This document shows positions 25,536 through 35,475 of a DNA stretch of 64,000 nt, piece after piece. Each line of letters starts with the position of its first letter. Within the stretch, counting starts at the first letter, position 1. Origin of the DNA: Rhodoplanes sp963840055 (GTDB lineage Bacteria > Pseudomonadota > Alphaproteobacteria > Rhizobiales > Xanthobacteraceae). The translations under genes were made by a program, and so were the position numbers. The notes under the pieces were generated by a model that saw nothing but the letters and a program-made list of their open reading frames with translations, was not told the DNA's origin and did no database searches. Location of the stretch: positions 124,001 to 188,000 of the forward strand of contig CAWIXM010000013.1 in assembly GCA_963840055.1 (NCBI GenBank), given 5' to 3'.

Positions 25536-26552
25536 TCACAAGACGAACGTCTTGCCCGTAATCCTCTCAAGATTTCGGAAACCGATGCGCTCGCGCTCGT
25601 CCTTGGTAAGGTCAAGCGAATTGAGGATGCGCAGCGTCTCGCGGATATAGCCCGTCCCCTTCTCCGGATCGAACGGACAGTCGGAGGCGAACACCACCCG
25701 GTCGTGCGGATAGAAAGCGAGCCCGCACACGGTCGCGGCGTCTGAGCCGAACACCGCCGTGTCGGCGTAGAAATCCTGCTTGAAATAATCGAGCGGCCGC
25801 TTGCTCAGGCTGCGCTTGAGCGCCTGATAGTCCTCGTCCGAGGTGCGCACGCCCAACTGGTCCCAACCGGGGCCGATGCGGCCTTCGAGCATCGGCACGA
25901 TGCCGCCGAAATGATGCACGATCAGCTTCAGATTGGGATGGCGGTCGAGCGTCTTGGAGAAGACAAGCCGCGCCATGGCGGCCGCGGTCTCGTAGGACCA
26001 GCCGAACGCCCACCAGATTTCGTACAGCGATTTCGTCTCGGTAAGATAATCCGGATGATTGGCGCCGCGTGCGGGATGAATCCACACCGGCTTGCCCAGC
26101 CTTTCCATGGCGGCGAAGAACGGCGCAAATTCCGGGCGGTCGAGCGGCTTGCCGTTGATGTTGGTGTAGATCTGCACGCCGCAAGCGCCGAGCTCGCCGA
26201 TTGCGCGCTCGGCCTCGCGGACCGAAGCTTCGGGATTGCCGAGCGCAACCTGTGCGACAAAGCCGGGAAACTCGGAGGGGTATTTCGCGATGATCTCAGC
26301 AAAGCCGTCATTGATCATGCGCGTCAGATCTTCGCTCCGGTCCGGGCCCACCATGCCCTCGATCGGCGGCTGGGAATAGGAGAGGATCTGCGCATAGTCC
26401 TTGAAATGTCCGACGACCTTCCGCCGCTCGTCGAGATCGACGATGCAGGGAATGTTGCGCACCCGCTTGCCGATATCTTTGTGGTCGCCCGCGACCAGTA
26501 TGGTCTCGAAGAATTGCTTCGGGATAAAGTGGGTGTAGGCGTCGATAAACAT
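25536..26552 (-). CDS. ACMSD-like amidohydrolase (amidohydrolase 2 family, probable decarboxylase or hydrolase)
   Basis: A 338-residue metal-dependent TIM-barrel protein of the aminocarboxymuconate-semialdehyde/dihydroxybenzoate decarboxylase superfamily. Visible metal and active-site segments are PVWIHPARG, LIVHHFGGIVPML (His-His) and VVFASDCPFDP (Asp). The N-terminal motif, usually HxH (or ExH), reads FIDAYTHFIP: the first position is Tyr and only the second His is kept, as in a divergent subfamily. AAGGAGT stands before the ATG. It is the last gene of the minus-strand unit with the ThDP enzyme and iorAB, so it may act on an aromatic or ring-cleaved acid. The substrate is unknown. Confidence 0.85.
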   Translation of the reverse strand: MFIDAYTHFIPKQFFETILVAGDHKDIGKRVRNIPCIVDLDERRKVVGHFKDYAQILSYSQPPIEGMVGPDRSEDLTRMINDGFAEIIAKYPSEFPGFVAQVALGNPEASVREAERAIGELGACGVQIYTNINGKPLDRPEFAPFFAAMERLGKPVWIHPARGANHPDYLTETKSLYEIWWAFGWSYETAAAMARLVFSKTLDRHPNLKLIVHHFGGIVPMLEGRIGPGWDQLGVRTSDEDYQALKRSLSKRPLDYFKQDFYADTAVFGSDAATVCGLAFYPHDRVVFASDCPFDPEKGTGYIRETLRILNSLDLTKDERERIGFRNLERITGKTFVL

Positions 26553-26708
26553 AAGCAGTACTCCTTGTCTCCCTGCGGCTCTTAATGCGCGCCGGATGAT
26601 TCTTACGGCGAGGCTGTTGTTGGCGCGGCGCGCGCCCGCATCGTCTCCCAGCCGAGCCAGACGGCGCCGTCGAACATTGTCGGCTGCGCCGGCAAAGCGA
26701 TCGTTCGG

Positions 26709-28419
26709 TTAGTCGCGACAGATGACATTGATCAGCGCCTGCCTTTGATTGTTGAGGACGGCGTCGCGCGCCCGCGCCAATGCCACGGGAAGATCGGCCG
26801 GCCGCTCGACGCGCTCGGCGTGCGCGCCCTGGATTCCAGCGAGCGCATCGTAGGCCGGGCTCGGATCGAGTTCGGCGAGGCCGCGGCCGTCGTCTTCGCC
26901 CGCGGCGCCGTCCTTGAACATCGACAGCGTCGCCCGCCGCACCGCGCCATAACGGCTGTTATTGAAAATAACCGCGAGCACCGGCAGCGCATGCGCCTGC
27001 GCCACCCAATGAGCGACGGTGGGATTGCCGAAGAGATACGCGCCGTCCCCTAAGGTTGCGACGATCAGCTTGTCGGGTGCGGCGAGCTTGGCGCCGAGCG
27101 CCGCGCCGAAGCCCCAGCCTAGCCCGCCTGCCGGAACTCGTAGCGAAATAGGTTCCCGCTTGCTCGCGCGCACAATGATCGAGCATCAGTGGGTACTCGT
27201 TGAAAATGATGGCGTCGGCGCCCATCGTCTCGCCGATGACGCGGCTGCAATAAGCGGGCGAGATGCGATCGCCAGGAGTCGAGTCCTTGGTCAGTTGTGC
27301 GCGGCGCGCGCGCATGCGGGCGCTCAGCGTTTCGCGGCGCGCAGCGATTCGTGGCGCTGTCTTTGGTCGTTCGGCTTCGAGTGCGAGCGTCACGCTGTTC
27401 AGCACGGCGACGGCGTCCGCAGCGATGACGAGGTCGGCAGGAAAGCTGCGCATTGGATAGCGCGCGAATACCGGGTCCTCGCCGACATGCACGATGCGGC
27501 AGCAGCCGGGCGGACGCTGCAGGCTCGGAATCCAGGGGACGTCGGCTTCCAGCACGATCACCAGGTCGGCCTCCGATAACAGGCCGCCCAGTTCGGAGCC
27601 GAAATGCATGGGATGGCTCGAGCGCAGGCAGACCGTGCGCGCGCTGAGCGACGCCACGGGAATAGCGCAGCGTTCCGCCAGTTGCGCGAGCGGCTCAACG
27701 GCGGCGGCCGGCAGCGCGCTTGCAATGATCAGCGGGCGTTCGGCGGCTGCGATCCATTCGGCAAGCTGGGCAATCGCACGCGGATCCGGATAGGCCGGCG
27801 CCGCGATCGGGCGCGGCTCGGTCTGGCCGAGCGGCGCCGCCAGGGTCGCCGACAGGGGTTCACGCGGCAGCACCAAATAGGCGGGACCGCGCGGGCTGGT
27901 CATCGCCACTTCGTAGGCGCGGGCGACGACGTCGCCGATCTGCGCGGGCGTGCGCAGCTCGTAGTCCCATTTCACCAGCTCCCGCACCATGGAAGCCTGG
28001 TCGAACATTTCCTGCGCCCAGTGGATCGGCCGGCTGCGCGACCCGAAGCAGCCTTGCTCCGTGATCGGAGTGCGTCCGGCCGCGAGGATCACCGGCACGC
28101 GGTCGCGACTCAGATTGGCGAGGTTGTTGATGGCGTTGGCGGTGCCGACATTGACATGCACCATCACCGCTTGCGGGCGGCCGGTCATCAGATAGGCGCC
28201 ATGCGCCATCGCGACCGCGAGGTTTTCGTGCGGCACCAGGATCGGGCGCGGCACTTTGGCGTTGGCTTTCTTGGCCCGGCTGAACGCTTCGATGATCGGC
28301 GGGAAGTCGGTTCCCGGATTGGCGAAGAAGAAATCGACGCCGTGATCGGCGAGCGCGCGCAGAAAAGCTTCGGCGGCAATCGGCGCGCGCTCGCTGTGCG
28401 GGGCCGGGTCAAGAGCCAT
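26709..28419 (-). CDS. ThDP-dependent enzyme (benzoylformate decarboxylase / acetolactate synthase-like), frameshifted
   Basis: A three-domain thiamine-diphosphate enzyme. The N-terminal PYR domain has FFANPGTDFPP and the catalytic Glu in VPHENLAVAMAHGA. The C-terminal PP domain has GGLGWGFGAALGAKLA and the ThDP motif ATLGDGAYLFGNPT ending in IFNNSRYG. The frames change between TYFATSS and AGGLGWG: one extra G in the GG at 27131-27132 breaks the gene, and deleting it gives about 569 residues, the family length. By sequence style it is closest to ThDP decarboxylases of aryl 2-oxoacids. Its neighbourhood with iorAB and a TRAP transporter supports a role in arylpyruvate or arylglyoxylate metabolism (inferred). 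Confidence 0.85.
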
Positions 28420-28579
28420 CGAAAATTGCCGCGAGCGCGACGATCACAATCCGGTGCACTCTATCCTCCCTTGACCGCGCATTAAGGTTCGCGGTTCTTG
28501 CCAAGATTAGCTTGATCTTTTGCGCCTCGACAACTGCACGCCGGTGTGGCGGCGGCGGAAACCTGCAGCTCGCGAGGCA

Positions 28580-30124
28580 TTATTCCGCAGCGAGCCGAAA
28601 CTCCTTCTGCCGCTCGATCTCGGCGAGACAGGCCGTAAGGCCGTTACCGTCCGGATCGACCAGCGCCGCGGCGCGGGCGCTCGCGATCGCGTCGGCTCCC
28701 ATCTCGGCGGGGATCTGCCCTGCCAAAATCGGACGGATCACGCGCGCCTCGATCAGGCCGAAATTGCTTCGGCCGCGCCTCAGCGTGTCGCCATAGCCCT
28801 TGAGAAGCCGCGCGCATTCCACGACTTCGAACGCGAGCGCCGCCGAATGCCTCGCCGCTTCGGCGACGAGCGCAAGCCAATCCTCGATCGCCCGTTGTTC
28901 CGCCTGATAGCGATACGTCCAGGGCCGGAACGCCCGCAGCTTCGCGAGGCCCCACAGCCGCAAATATCCGGTAATTGAGGTGGTCTCCAGCTCCATGGTG
29001 AAATGCAGATCGCGCAACCATTGGCGGTTCTCGGCGGCGGTGAGCAGGCGACGCGCGAACGGGACGGGAAGAATCTGGCATATTTCGTCGAGCCCGGGTT
29101 TCAGGAACTCGACGATCCGCAAGCGTTCGCCGGCTTTTGCTCCCATCTCCCGTTCGATGCGTCCGATGCGCTCGGGCGCGATTTTCGCAGCAGCGACCCG
29201 GATGACGTCCTCATAGGACATGCGCACGGCGAGATGGCGTGCGGTCTCGCCCAGAAGCCGGCCGCCGGCGCGCGACGCCTTGTCGGCTTCCGCGATGGCC
29301 TTTAGCCGTTGGAGATAGAGCTTTGCGTAGGCCCGGTTCTGATAGCGGTAGAGGCGACGCACGCCTTCGATCGCAATCGCGGCTGCCTCCGGCGGAAACG
29401 ACTGCGTGATCGCGCCTTCGAGCGAGCGCAGCCGGCGCTCACCGCCATGGGTCCGCTTATCCGGCTCGGCCGTGAGAGAGATCGCCGACGCCCGCGTCGC
29501 CGCGCGCAGCCCCGCCTCGAAGCCGCGGATATTCGCTTCGGCTGCCTTGCCCTCGGCACGGATGGCCGCGACGAGCGCGTCTTGCGCAAGCGGAAGATGG
29601 CGCGAAGCCGCGAGCGCGCCCAGCATCACCGCGCTGATCATCGTGCCGGCCTCTCGGGCGGCCGCCTCCATGTCGAAGATCAGCGCGGCCTGCGCATTCT
29701 GCGTGATCGCATCGATGAGGCGCGCGGGATCATGGCGGCCGTCGGCCATCGCCATCTTTTCGGCGATGGCGTAATGGCGATGGCTGGACGCGATCACCAT
29801 CGTGCGGTCGGCGGTGACGAACCCGTTGGTGACCGCGCGCGCCGCCTCCAACAGCTCGCTCGCCAGCACGATATCGACGTCGCCTGCGCCCGGCGTGAGC
29901 GCGAATACCGGCTGTCGCCCGTTCAACTCGGCCCAGGGCACCGGCAGAATTTCGATATAATAAGTCGTTGCGCCGGTCCGCTGGGCGACGCCGGGAATCG
30001 ACGTGCTCTGCACGGGAAGGCCCAAGCTCGACGCGGCGGAGACGATCCAATGCGTCAGCACGCCGCCGCCTTCGCCGCCGAGCGCAGCGATCAGCAACGT
30101 CAGCGGGCGTGACGGCGCGGTCAT
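28580..30124 (-). CDS. iorB: Indolepyruvate ferredoxin oxidoreductase beta subunit (IorB-like, with C-terminal DUF6537-type region)
   Basis: Partner of IorA in the oxidative decarboxylation of aryl 2-oxoacids to aryl-acyl-CoA with ferredoxin. The N-terminal gamma-type domain of pyruvate:ferredoxin oxidoreductases begins LTLLIAALGGEGGGVLTHWI and includes IPGVAQRTGATTYYIE. The C-terminal half is a helical region typical of the long proteobacterial IorB. It is 514 residues. ATG 30124 overlaps the iorA stop as ATGA (30121-30124). Confidence 0.9.
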   Translation of the reverse strand: MTAPSRPLTLLIAALGGEGGGVLTHWIVSAASSLGLPVQSTSIPGVAQRTGATTYYIEILPVPWAELNGRQPVFALTPGAGDVDIVLASELLEAARAVTNGFVTADRTMVIASSHRHYAIAEKMAMADGRHDPARLIDAITQNAQAALIFDMEAAAREAGTMISAVMLGALAASRHLPLAQDALVAAIRAEGKAAEANIRGFEAGLRAATRASAISLTAEPDKRTHGGERRLRSLEGAITQSFPPEAAAIAIEGVRRLYRYQNRAYAKLYLQRLKAIAEADKASRAGGRLLGETARHLAVRMSYEDVIRVAAAKIAPERIGRIEREMGAKAGERLRIVEFLKPGLDEICQILPVPFARRLLTAAENRQWLRDLHFTMELETTSITGYLRLWGLAKLRAFRPWTYRYQAEQRAIEDWLALVAEAARHSAALAFEVVECARLLKGYGDTLRRGRSNFGLIEARVIRPILAGQIPAEMGADAIASARAAALVDPDGNGLTACLAEIERQKEFRLAAE

Positions 30125-32266
30125 ATCGCTCCTGCTCGAATGGGTCCGCCGAACAGGCGAATAACGCCACGCGCGAGACCGTGGCGCATCCGGTCCCAGC
30201 GGGTGGGGTTGCGCACCAGCTCGACCCGATAGAACGAGGGGCACAGCACGGCCGCATGCGCGACTTCGCCGCATAGCCCGCAGCCGACGCAGCTTTCGAC
30301 CACGGTCGCGACCGGATCGGTGCGCAGCGGATCGGGATTGGGCTTCACCGTCAGCGAGGGGCAGCCGGACAGGCGGATGCAGGAGTGATCGCCGGTGCAG
30401 ATGTCGTCATCGACGCCAAAGCGGGTGCGCACGACGCGCTCGCCGCGTTCCAGCTTTAGCACGTCTTCCGCGCGCACGCGGCGTTGGCGCACGAGCTGGC
30501 ACTCGCCGTCGGCGATGATGACTTTCAGGCCGCGTTCGGCGGACAGCATCGCCTCTTTCAGGGTGGCGGCCATTTTGGCGACGCTATAGCTGCGCACCGT
30601 GCGCAGCCATTTGACCCCGAGCGCCCGCAGCGTCTTCTCGATGCTCATGCCGGGCGCCGAGCCGTCGCGGCTCGCCGGGCTCGACGGCATGAATTGCTGC
30701 CCCGTCGCCGAGGTGTAGCCGTTCTGCATGATCAGCAGCACGCCGTCGCCCTTGTTGAACAGATTGCTCGCGACGCCGCTGACGAGGCCGTTATGCCAGA
30801 ACCCGCCGTCGCCCATGATGGCGATCGGCCGCGTATCGAGGTTCGGCGCCACCGCCGCCGCGCTCGCAGAGACTCATCCCATAGCCGAGAATCGAGTTGC
30901 CAAGATTGAACGGCGGCATGGTCGCAAACGAATGACAGCCGATGTCGGCGCTGATATGCGTCCGCCCCACCTCGCGCTCGGCAAGCTTGATCGCGGCAAA
31001 GACGGGGCGTTCCGGGCAGCCGGTGCAGAAGGCGGGCGGGCGCGTCGGCAAATCAGGGATCGCGGCGGCGGCCGCCTTCTGCTTGTGTGCCAGCGCCGCC
31101 TGTGCGCGCGCGGCGATCGGCTCGATAGCGACGGTTTGAGGCCCCGCCTCGCGCAGAAAGGCGGTAAGGCCCTTAAGCACGACATCGGAGGTGTATTCCC
31201 CGGTCTTCGGCAGCGGCCCCTTGCCGAATACGCGGGTATTGAGGTCGGCGCGCCGCAGTTCGACGGTCACCGCCTGCTCGATATAGTCGGGATAGCCTTC
31301 CTCGACCACGAGCACCGCCCGCTTGCCGGCGCAGAAGCCGCGCAATTCCTCCGGCGCGAGCGGATAGGCGACATTGAGCACATAGATCGGAATGCGGGAA
31401 CGGCCGAACAGATCGGCGAGGCCAAGGCGCGACAGCGCCCGCAGGACGCTGTTCGCAAGCCCGCCGAGCACGATGATGCCGATGTCGTCGATCTCGCCCC
31501 GAATGATCTCGTTAAGCTGGTTGGCGACGATGAAGGCTTGCGCCGCCGGAAGCCGCTCCTCGACCTTCAGCCGTTCCTGCGTAAACACGACCGGCGGGTG
31601 CGAGAGCTTGGCGTAGTCGAACCGGGCTGGCTCCGCGATGCGCGCAAGCCCGGAGTATTGACCCGGCCGGTTGGCCTTGGCCTCGAACCGGCCGGTGACG
31701 TGGCAGGCGCGGATACGTAGCTCCAGCATTACTGGGGCATGGCTCGCCTCCGACAGCTCAAAGCCCTTCTCCACGCAGCGCACAATCGTGGGCAGGTCCG
31801 GCTTCGGATCGATCAGCCACATCGACGATTTCATGGCGAAGGCGTGGGACCGCTCTTGAATGATGCTCGCGCCCTCGCCGTAATCCTCGCCGAGAATGAT
31901 CAGGGCGCCGCCGATCACCCCCGGCGAGGCCAGATTGGACAGGGCGTCGGCCGCGACATTCGTGCCGACGATCGACTTCCAGGTGACCGCGCCGCGCAGC
32001 GGATAATTGATCGAAGCGCCCAACATGGCGGCGGCCGAGGCCTCGTTGGTGCAGGTCTCGACATGTACGCCCAGCTCGGCGAGCAGGTCCTGGGCCTCGA
32101 CCATGACGTCGATCAGATGCGAGACCGGCGCGCCCTGGTAGCCGCCGACATAGCTCACGCCCGATTGCAGCAGCGCCTTGGTGACGGCGAGGATGCCTTC
32201 CCCGTGGAAGGTCTCGCCCGCCCCGAGCCGCAACGCCTGGACTTCCTGTTTGAACGATCGCTCCAT
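30121..32266 (-). CDS. iorA: Indolepyruvate ferredoxin oxidoreductase alpha subunit (IorA), frameshifted
   Basis: ThDP and iron-sulfur subunit that decarboxylates arylpyruvates. The N-terminus FHGEGILAVTKALLQSGVSYVGGYQG, shown here only in part, is typical. Later come FCTGCPERPVF, the ThDP segment IMGDGGFWHNGL, and ferredoxin-type cysteines (ICTGDHSC, then CVGCGLCGEVAHAAVLC). The frame breaks at GMSL: one extra base in the TCTCT stretch (30868-30872) separates the N-terminal part from ASAAAVAPNLDTRPIAIMGD. Removing it gives about 714 residues. iorA begins 30 bp after dctM, so a TRAP transporter and this oxidoreductase appear co-transcribed. Confidence 0.88.
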
Positions 32267-32296
32267 GGCGGTCCTGACGGTTGGCGCTCCAACGAC

Positions 32297-33607
32297 TTAC
32301 ATACGCGATGGCAGCCATAACGCAAGGATGGGAAAGGCGATCAGGATCGCAAGCCGCACAATATCGGTGACGATGAACGGCAGCACGCCGGAGAATATCG
32401 TGGAAATTTTTACATCGCCGATGACGCTTTTGATAACGAAAATATTCATGCCGACCGGCGGACTGATCAGTCCGAGCTCGACCGTCATCACGATGATGAC
32501 CCCGAACCAGATGGGATCAAAGCCGAGTTCCTTGATCACGGGGAGGATGATCGGCACAGTAAGGATGATCATGGCGAGCGCATCCATGATGCATCCGAGC
32601 ACGAGATACATGAACATGATTACCACCAGGACGCCGTAGCGGCCAATTCCCAGCCCGGTGAGGAGGGCGGTGATCTTCTGCGGCGTCTGGGTGATGGTGA
32701 GGAAATAGCCGAACAGCAGCGCCCCGATCAGGATGGTGAACACCGCGGCGGTGACGCGGGTGGTGTCAAGGAGCGAGCGGCGGATGTCCTGACGCGACAG
32801 CCGGCCGCGCACGACGCCGAGGATGAAGGCGCCGACGGCGCCCATGCCGGCGGCTTCCGTCGCCGTGAAGGCGCCGCCATAGATGCCGCCGATGACGAAG
32901 GCGAACAGCAGTAGCGTCGACCAGATTTCGCGTATGCTCGTGACCCGTTCCGCCCATGAGGTGTGCTTGCCCGGGGGCAGATAGTCCGGGCGCAGCCTGC
33001 CCATCAGGGTGACGGTGCCCATATACATCAGCATTGCGAGAATGCCGGGCACGATCCCGGCGATGAATAGCTTGCCGATGTCCTGCTCGGTGATCAGTCC
33101 GTAGATCGCGAACACGGTCGAAGGGGGGATCATGATGCCGAGGGTGCCGCCGGCAGCGATCACGCCGGTCGAGAATGATTCCCGATAGCCGTAGCGGCGC
33201 ATCTCCGGGTAAGCGACCCGCGAGAATGTCGCCGCAGTCGCCACCGAGGAGCCGCAGATCGCGGAAAACCCGCCGCAGGCGGCGATCGTCGCGATACCGA
33301 GGCCGCCGCGCAGATGGCCGAGAAAGGCATTGCCGGCGCGAAACAATTCGCTGCTCATGCCCGAGGTGGTCGCGAACGATCCCATCAGCAGGAACAGCGG
33401 CACCACGGCAAAATTAAAGTCGGTCACGGTGCGCATCGAGGTGTGGCCGACGATCTTTAGCGCCGGCCCGCCGCCGGCGAGATAGGCAAATCCGCTGACG
33501 CCGACGAGGCCCATGGCCATGCCGATGGGCACGCGCAACAGCATCAGTGCGAACAGAGCGACAAATCCGATGATCGCAGTGACGTCGCCGCTCATCCTGC
33601 CGCTCAC
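32297..33607 (-). CDS. dctM: TRAP transporter large permease subunit (DctM family)
   Basis: A 436-residue inner-membrane protein of about 12 helices that carries the substrate translocation pathway. Typical segments are PIGMAMGLVGVSGF, CGGFSAICGSSVATAATFS, GTLGIMIPPSTVFAIYG and VELGLISPPVGMNIFVI. The start overlaps the dctQ stop as ATGA (33604-33607). The gap to iorA is 30 bp. The substrate is not deducible from this subunit. Confidence 0.95.
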   Translation of the reverse strand: MSGRMSGDVTAIIGFVALFALMLLRVPIGMAMGLVGVSGFAYLAGGGPALKIVGHTSMRTVTDFNFAVVPLFLLMGSFATTSGMSSELFRAGNAFLGHLRGGLGIATIAACGGFSAICGSSVATAATFSRVAYPEMRRYGYRESFSTGVIAAGGTLGIMIPPSTVFAIYGLITEQDIGKLFIAGIVPGILAMLMYMGTVTLMGRLRPDYLPPGKHTSWAERVTSIREIWSTLLLFAFVIGGIYGGAFTATEAAGMGAVGAFILGVVRGRLSRQDIRRSLLDTTRVTAAVFTILIGALLFGYFLTITQTPQKITALLTGLGIGRYGVLVVIMFMYLVLGCIMDALAMIILTVPIILPVIKELGFDPIWFGVIIVMTVELGLISPPVGMNIFVIKSVIGDVKISTIFSGVLPFIVTDIVRLAILIAFPILALWLPSRM

Positions 33608-34113
33608 TCAACCGGCTTGATCTGATATTGCGGCATCAGGTCCGGACGGAAGATCAGCCGATAGGTGCGTACCGCGATCAGGAGCACGGCCGCGACGACG
33701 CCGAGCCAGGCGACGGCGAAGAACGGCCAGGTCGGGATGCGTAGATCAAAGGTCGAGATGTTGGCCTCGTAGGTGCTGAGCACCTTGTCGAACAGCGCAT
33801 AGGTCAGCACCGCCATCACAAGCAGCAGGATTAGGGTCGCGAAAATGTCGATGTAGCGTTGCGCGCGCGGCCCAACATTGGCCCAGAGGAGGTCGACGGT
33901 GATGTGGGTGCCGCGATACGAGGTCGCGGCGATGCCCCAGAAAATCAGGATACCGAGCAGCAGCGTGCCGAAATCGTAGCCGTCGGGGATTGAGGTCGAG
34001 AAGAAGTAGCGCAGCAGCACCGAGACGAAGACGTCAGCGGCGACGATGCCGACAAAGGCCGCAGCGATTAGCTCAATGCCATCGATGAAGCGATCCATGT
34101 AGGTTTGAAACAT
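33604..34113 (-). CDS. dctQ: TRAP transporter small permease subunit (DctQ family)
   Basis: A 169-residue membrane protein with four hydrophobic helices. It has the family-type segments AAFVGIVAADVFVSVLLRYF and GTHITVDLLW. It lies between dctP and dctM in the usual order P-Q-M. A strong hairpin separates it from dctP. Confidence 0.92.
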   Translation of the reverse strand: MFQTYMDRFIDGIELIAAAFVGIVAADVFVSVLLRYFFSTSIPDGYDFGTLLLGILIFWGIAATSYRGTHITVDLLWANVGPRAQRYIDIFATLILLLVMAVLTYALFDKVLSTYEANISTFDLRIPTWPFFAVAWLGVVAAVLLIAVRTYRLIFRPDLMPQYQIKPVE

Positions 34114-34156
34114 GGCGCCAATCCAGCCAACGATGAGTCATGATGCACATCGGGGT

Positions 34157-34185
34157 GGCCGGCCCTCATACTGAAGGGGCCGGCC
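34157..34185 (-). promoter_or_regulatory. dctP-dctQ intercistronic hairpin
   Basis: A perfect 9-bp inverted repeat, GGCCGGCCC/GGGCCGGCC, with a 10-nt loop lies in the 119-bp gap between dctP and dctQ. No T-tract follows on the minus strand, so it is more likely to stabilise dctP mRNA or attenuate read-through than to terminate fully. That would fit the higher demand for the binding protein. Confidence 0.55.
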
Positions 34186-34232
34186 CGAGGAAAGTACGCG
34201 CGCCGCACACGCTCCGGCGCGCGCCCGCCGCT

Positions 34233-35282
34233 TCAATACGCCGCGTTGCGCTTGGCAAGCTCGTCCTTGAGCTCCGCCAGTGCCTTGTCCGGGTCGACGC
34301 CGGTCTTGCGCACGTTGTCTGCCCAGGTCTTTTGCAGCGGCTCGGCCGCTTTTCGCCATTTCGCGAGCTGCTCGGCGGAGATCGGATAGACCTCGTGGCC
34401 GGGCTCGGCCTTCAGCTTGGCGATTCCGGCATGCTCGAAATCGGCCCAGGGGCCGGCCACCTTGCCGGCCCATTCATTGGTGCAGTGTTCGTCGATCACC
34501 TTTTTCTGCGCCGGCGACATTTGATTGTATTTGTCCTTGTTGAAGACGAAGGCAAAGGTGGTCACATAGAGCGGCACGTCCATGTGATATTTCACCACCT
34601 TGTCGATGCCGAACAACGGGATCGAGCCCCACGGGAAGGTCACCGCGTCGGCGACGCCTTTCTCGAGCACGTCGCGCACCTCCGGCGCACCTGCCCGGAC
34701 ATTGGTGCCGCCGAGCTGGGTGACGAAGGTCGCGATGGTCGCGTGCGCCGGTCGAATCTTCATGCCCTTGATGTCCTCCGGCACCATGATCTTCTTGGTG
34801 CGTGAGTGGAACGTGCCGGGGTCATGGACGAAGGCGAGGCAGAACTTGACGTCTTTCATCTCCTTGTCGGCATATTTGCGATACCAGGCATCGAAAGCCA
34901 GGGAGCCGCCTTTTGCATCCTTCATCAGGAATGGGAGTTCGCCGGCGCCGATGATCGGGAAACGACCCGGCTGATAGCCTGGGTTGATGTAGGTGAGGTC
35001 GGCAATGCCGTCGCGCGCCATGTCGTAATGGTCGAACGCCTTGCCGAGCTGCTGCGACGGATAGACCTTGGATTTGATGGTGCCGCCCGAGGCCTTTTCG
35101 ACCGAGGCGCCCCAGTCCTCGAGCGCCTTCTGCAACGGATGCGACGGCGGCACCCAATGGGAGAGTTTCAGTTCGAAGGTCTGGTCCTCTGCGCGCGCGC
35201 TTGGCGCGATCGCAGCCAGTAAAGCCAGCCCTGCCGCGGTCGCAAGTGCGATCATGCGGACATTTTTAAGTCGCGATTGCAT
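34233..35282 (-). CDS. dctP: TRAP transporter periplasmic substrate-binding protein (DctP family)
   Basis: A 349-residue secreted binding protein. The signal peptide has positive residues (QSRLKNVR), a hydrophobic core (IALATAAGLALLAAI) and a probable AxA-type site at PSARAEDQ. The mature part shows the DctP fold: ELKLSHWVPPSHPLQKAL, and GMKIRPAHATIATFVTQLGG around the conserved carboxylate-binding Arg. The start at 35282 is fixed by AGGGAGG 6 nt upstream and by the signal peptide; an upstream in-frame ATG has neither. It heads the dctPQM-iorAB unit and is divergent from a MarR gene. The binding pocket probably takes a carboxylate. Confidence 0.94.
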   Translation of the reverse strand: MQSRLKNVRMIALATAAGLALLAAIAPSARAEDQTFELKLSHWVPPSHPLQKALEDWGASVEKASGGTIKSKVYPSQQLGKAFDHYDMARDGIADLTYINPGYQPGRFPIIGAGELPFLMKDAKGGSLAFDAWYRKYADKEMKDVKFCLAFVHDPGTFHSRTKKIMVPEDIKGMKIRPAHATIATFVTQLGGTNVRAGAPEVRDVLEKGVADAVTFPWGSIPLFGIDKVVKYHMDVPLYVTTFAFVFNKDKYNQMSPAQKKVIDEHCTNEWAGKVAGPWADFEHAGIAKLKAEPGHEVYPISAEQLAKWRKAAEPLQKTWADNVRKTGVDPDKALAELKDELAKRNAAY

Positions 35283-35475
35283 TGGCGCCTCCCTAAGGTA
35301 TCGTATTGCCGATCCGCGTTTGCCAAACAGGATCGGGATTTTCCGCAATTCAGCCTCAAAAGGGAGGGCTTGTAAAGCGGAAGGTTGGCATTAAAACTTT
35401 TTTCCGGCGCGCGAATCGGGGCGACCGAACCCGCGTGCGCACCGAGCTTGCAGCGCGTCATGCTAGTTCAAACCA

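Noticed and set aside
26603..26677. 24-codon minus-strand frame between the ThDP and amidohydrolase genes
   Set aside because: No ribosome binding site or family match; too short to support.
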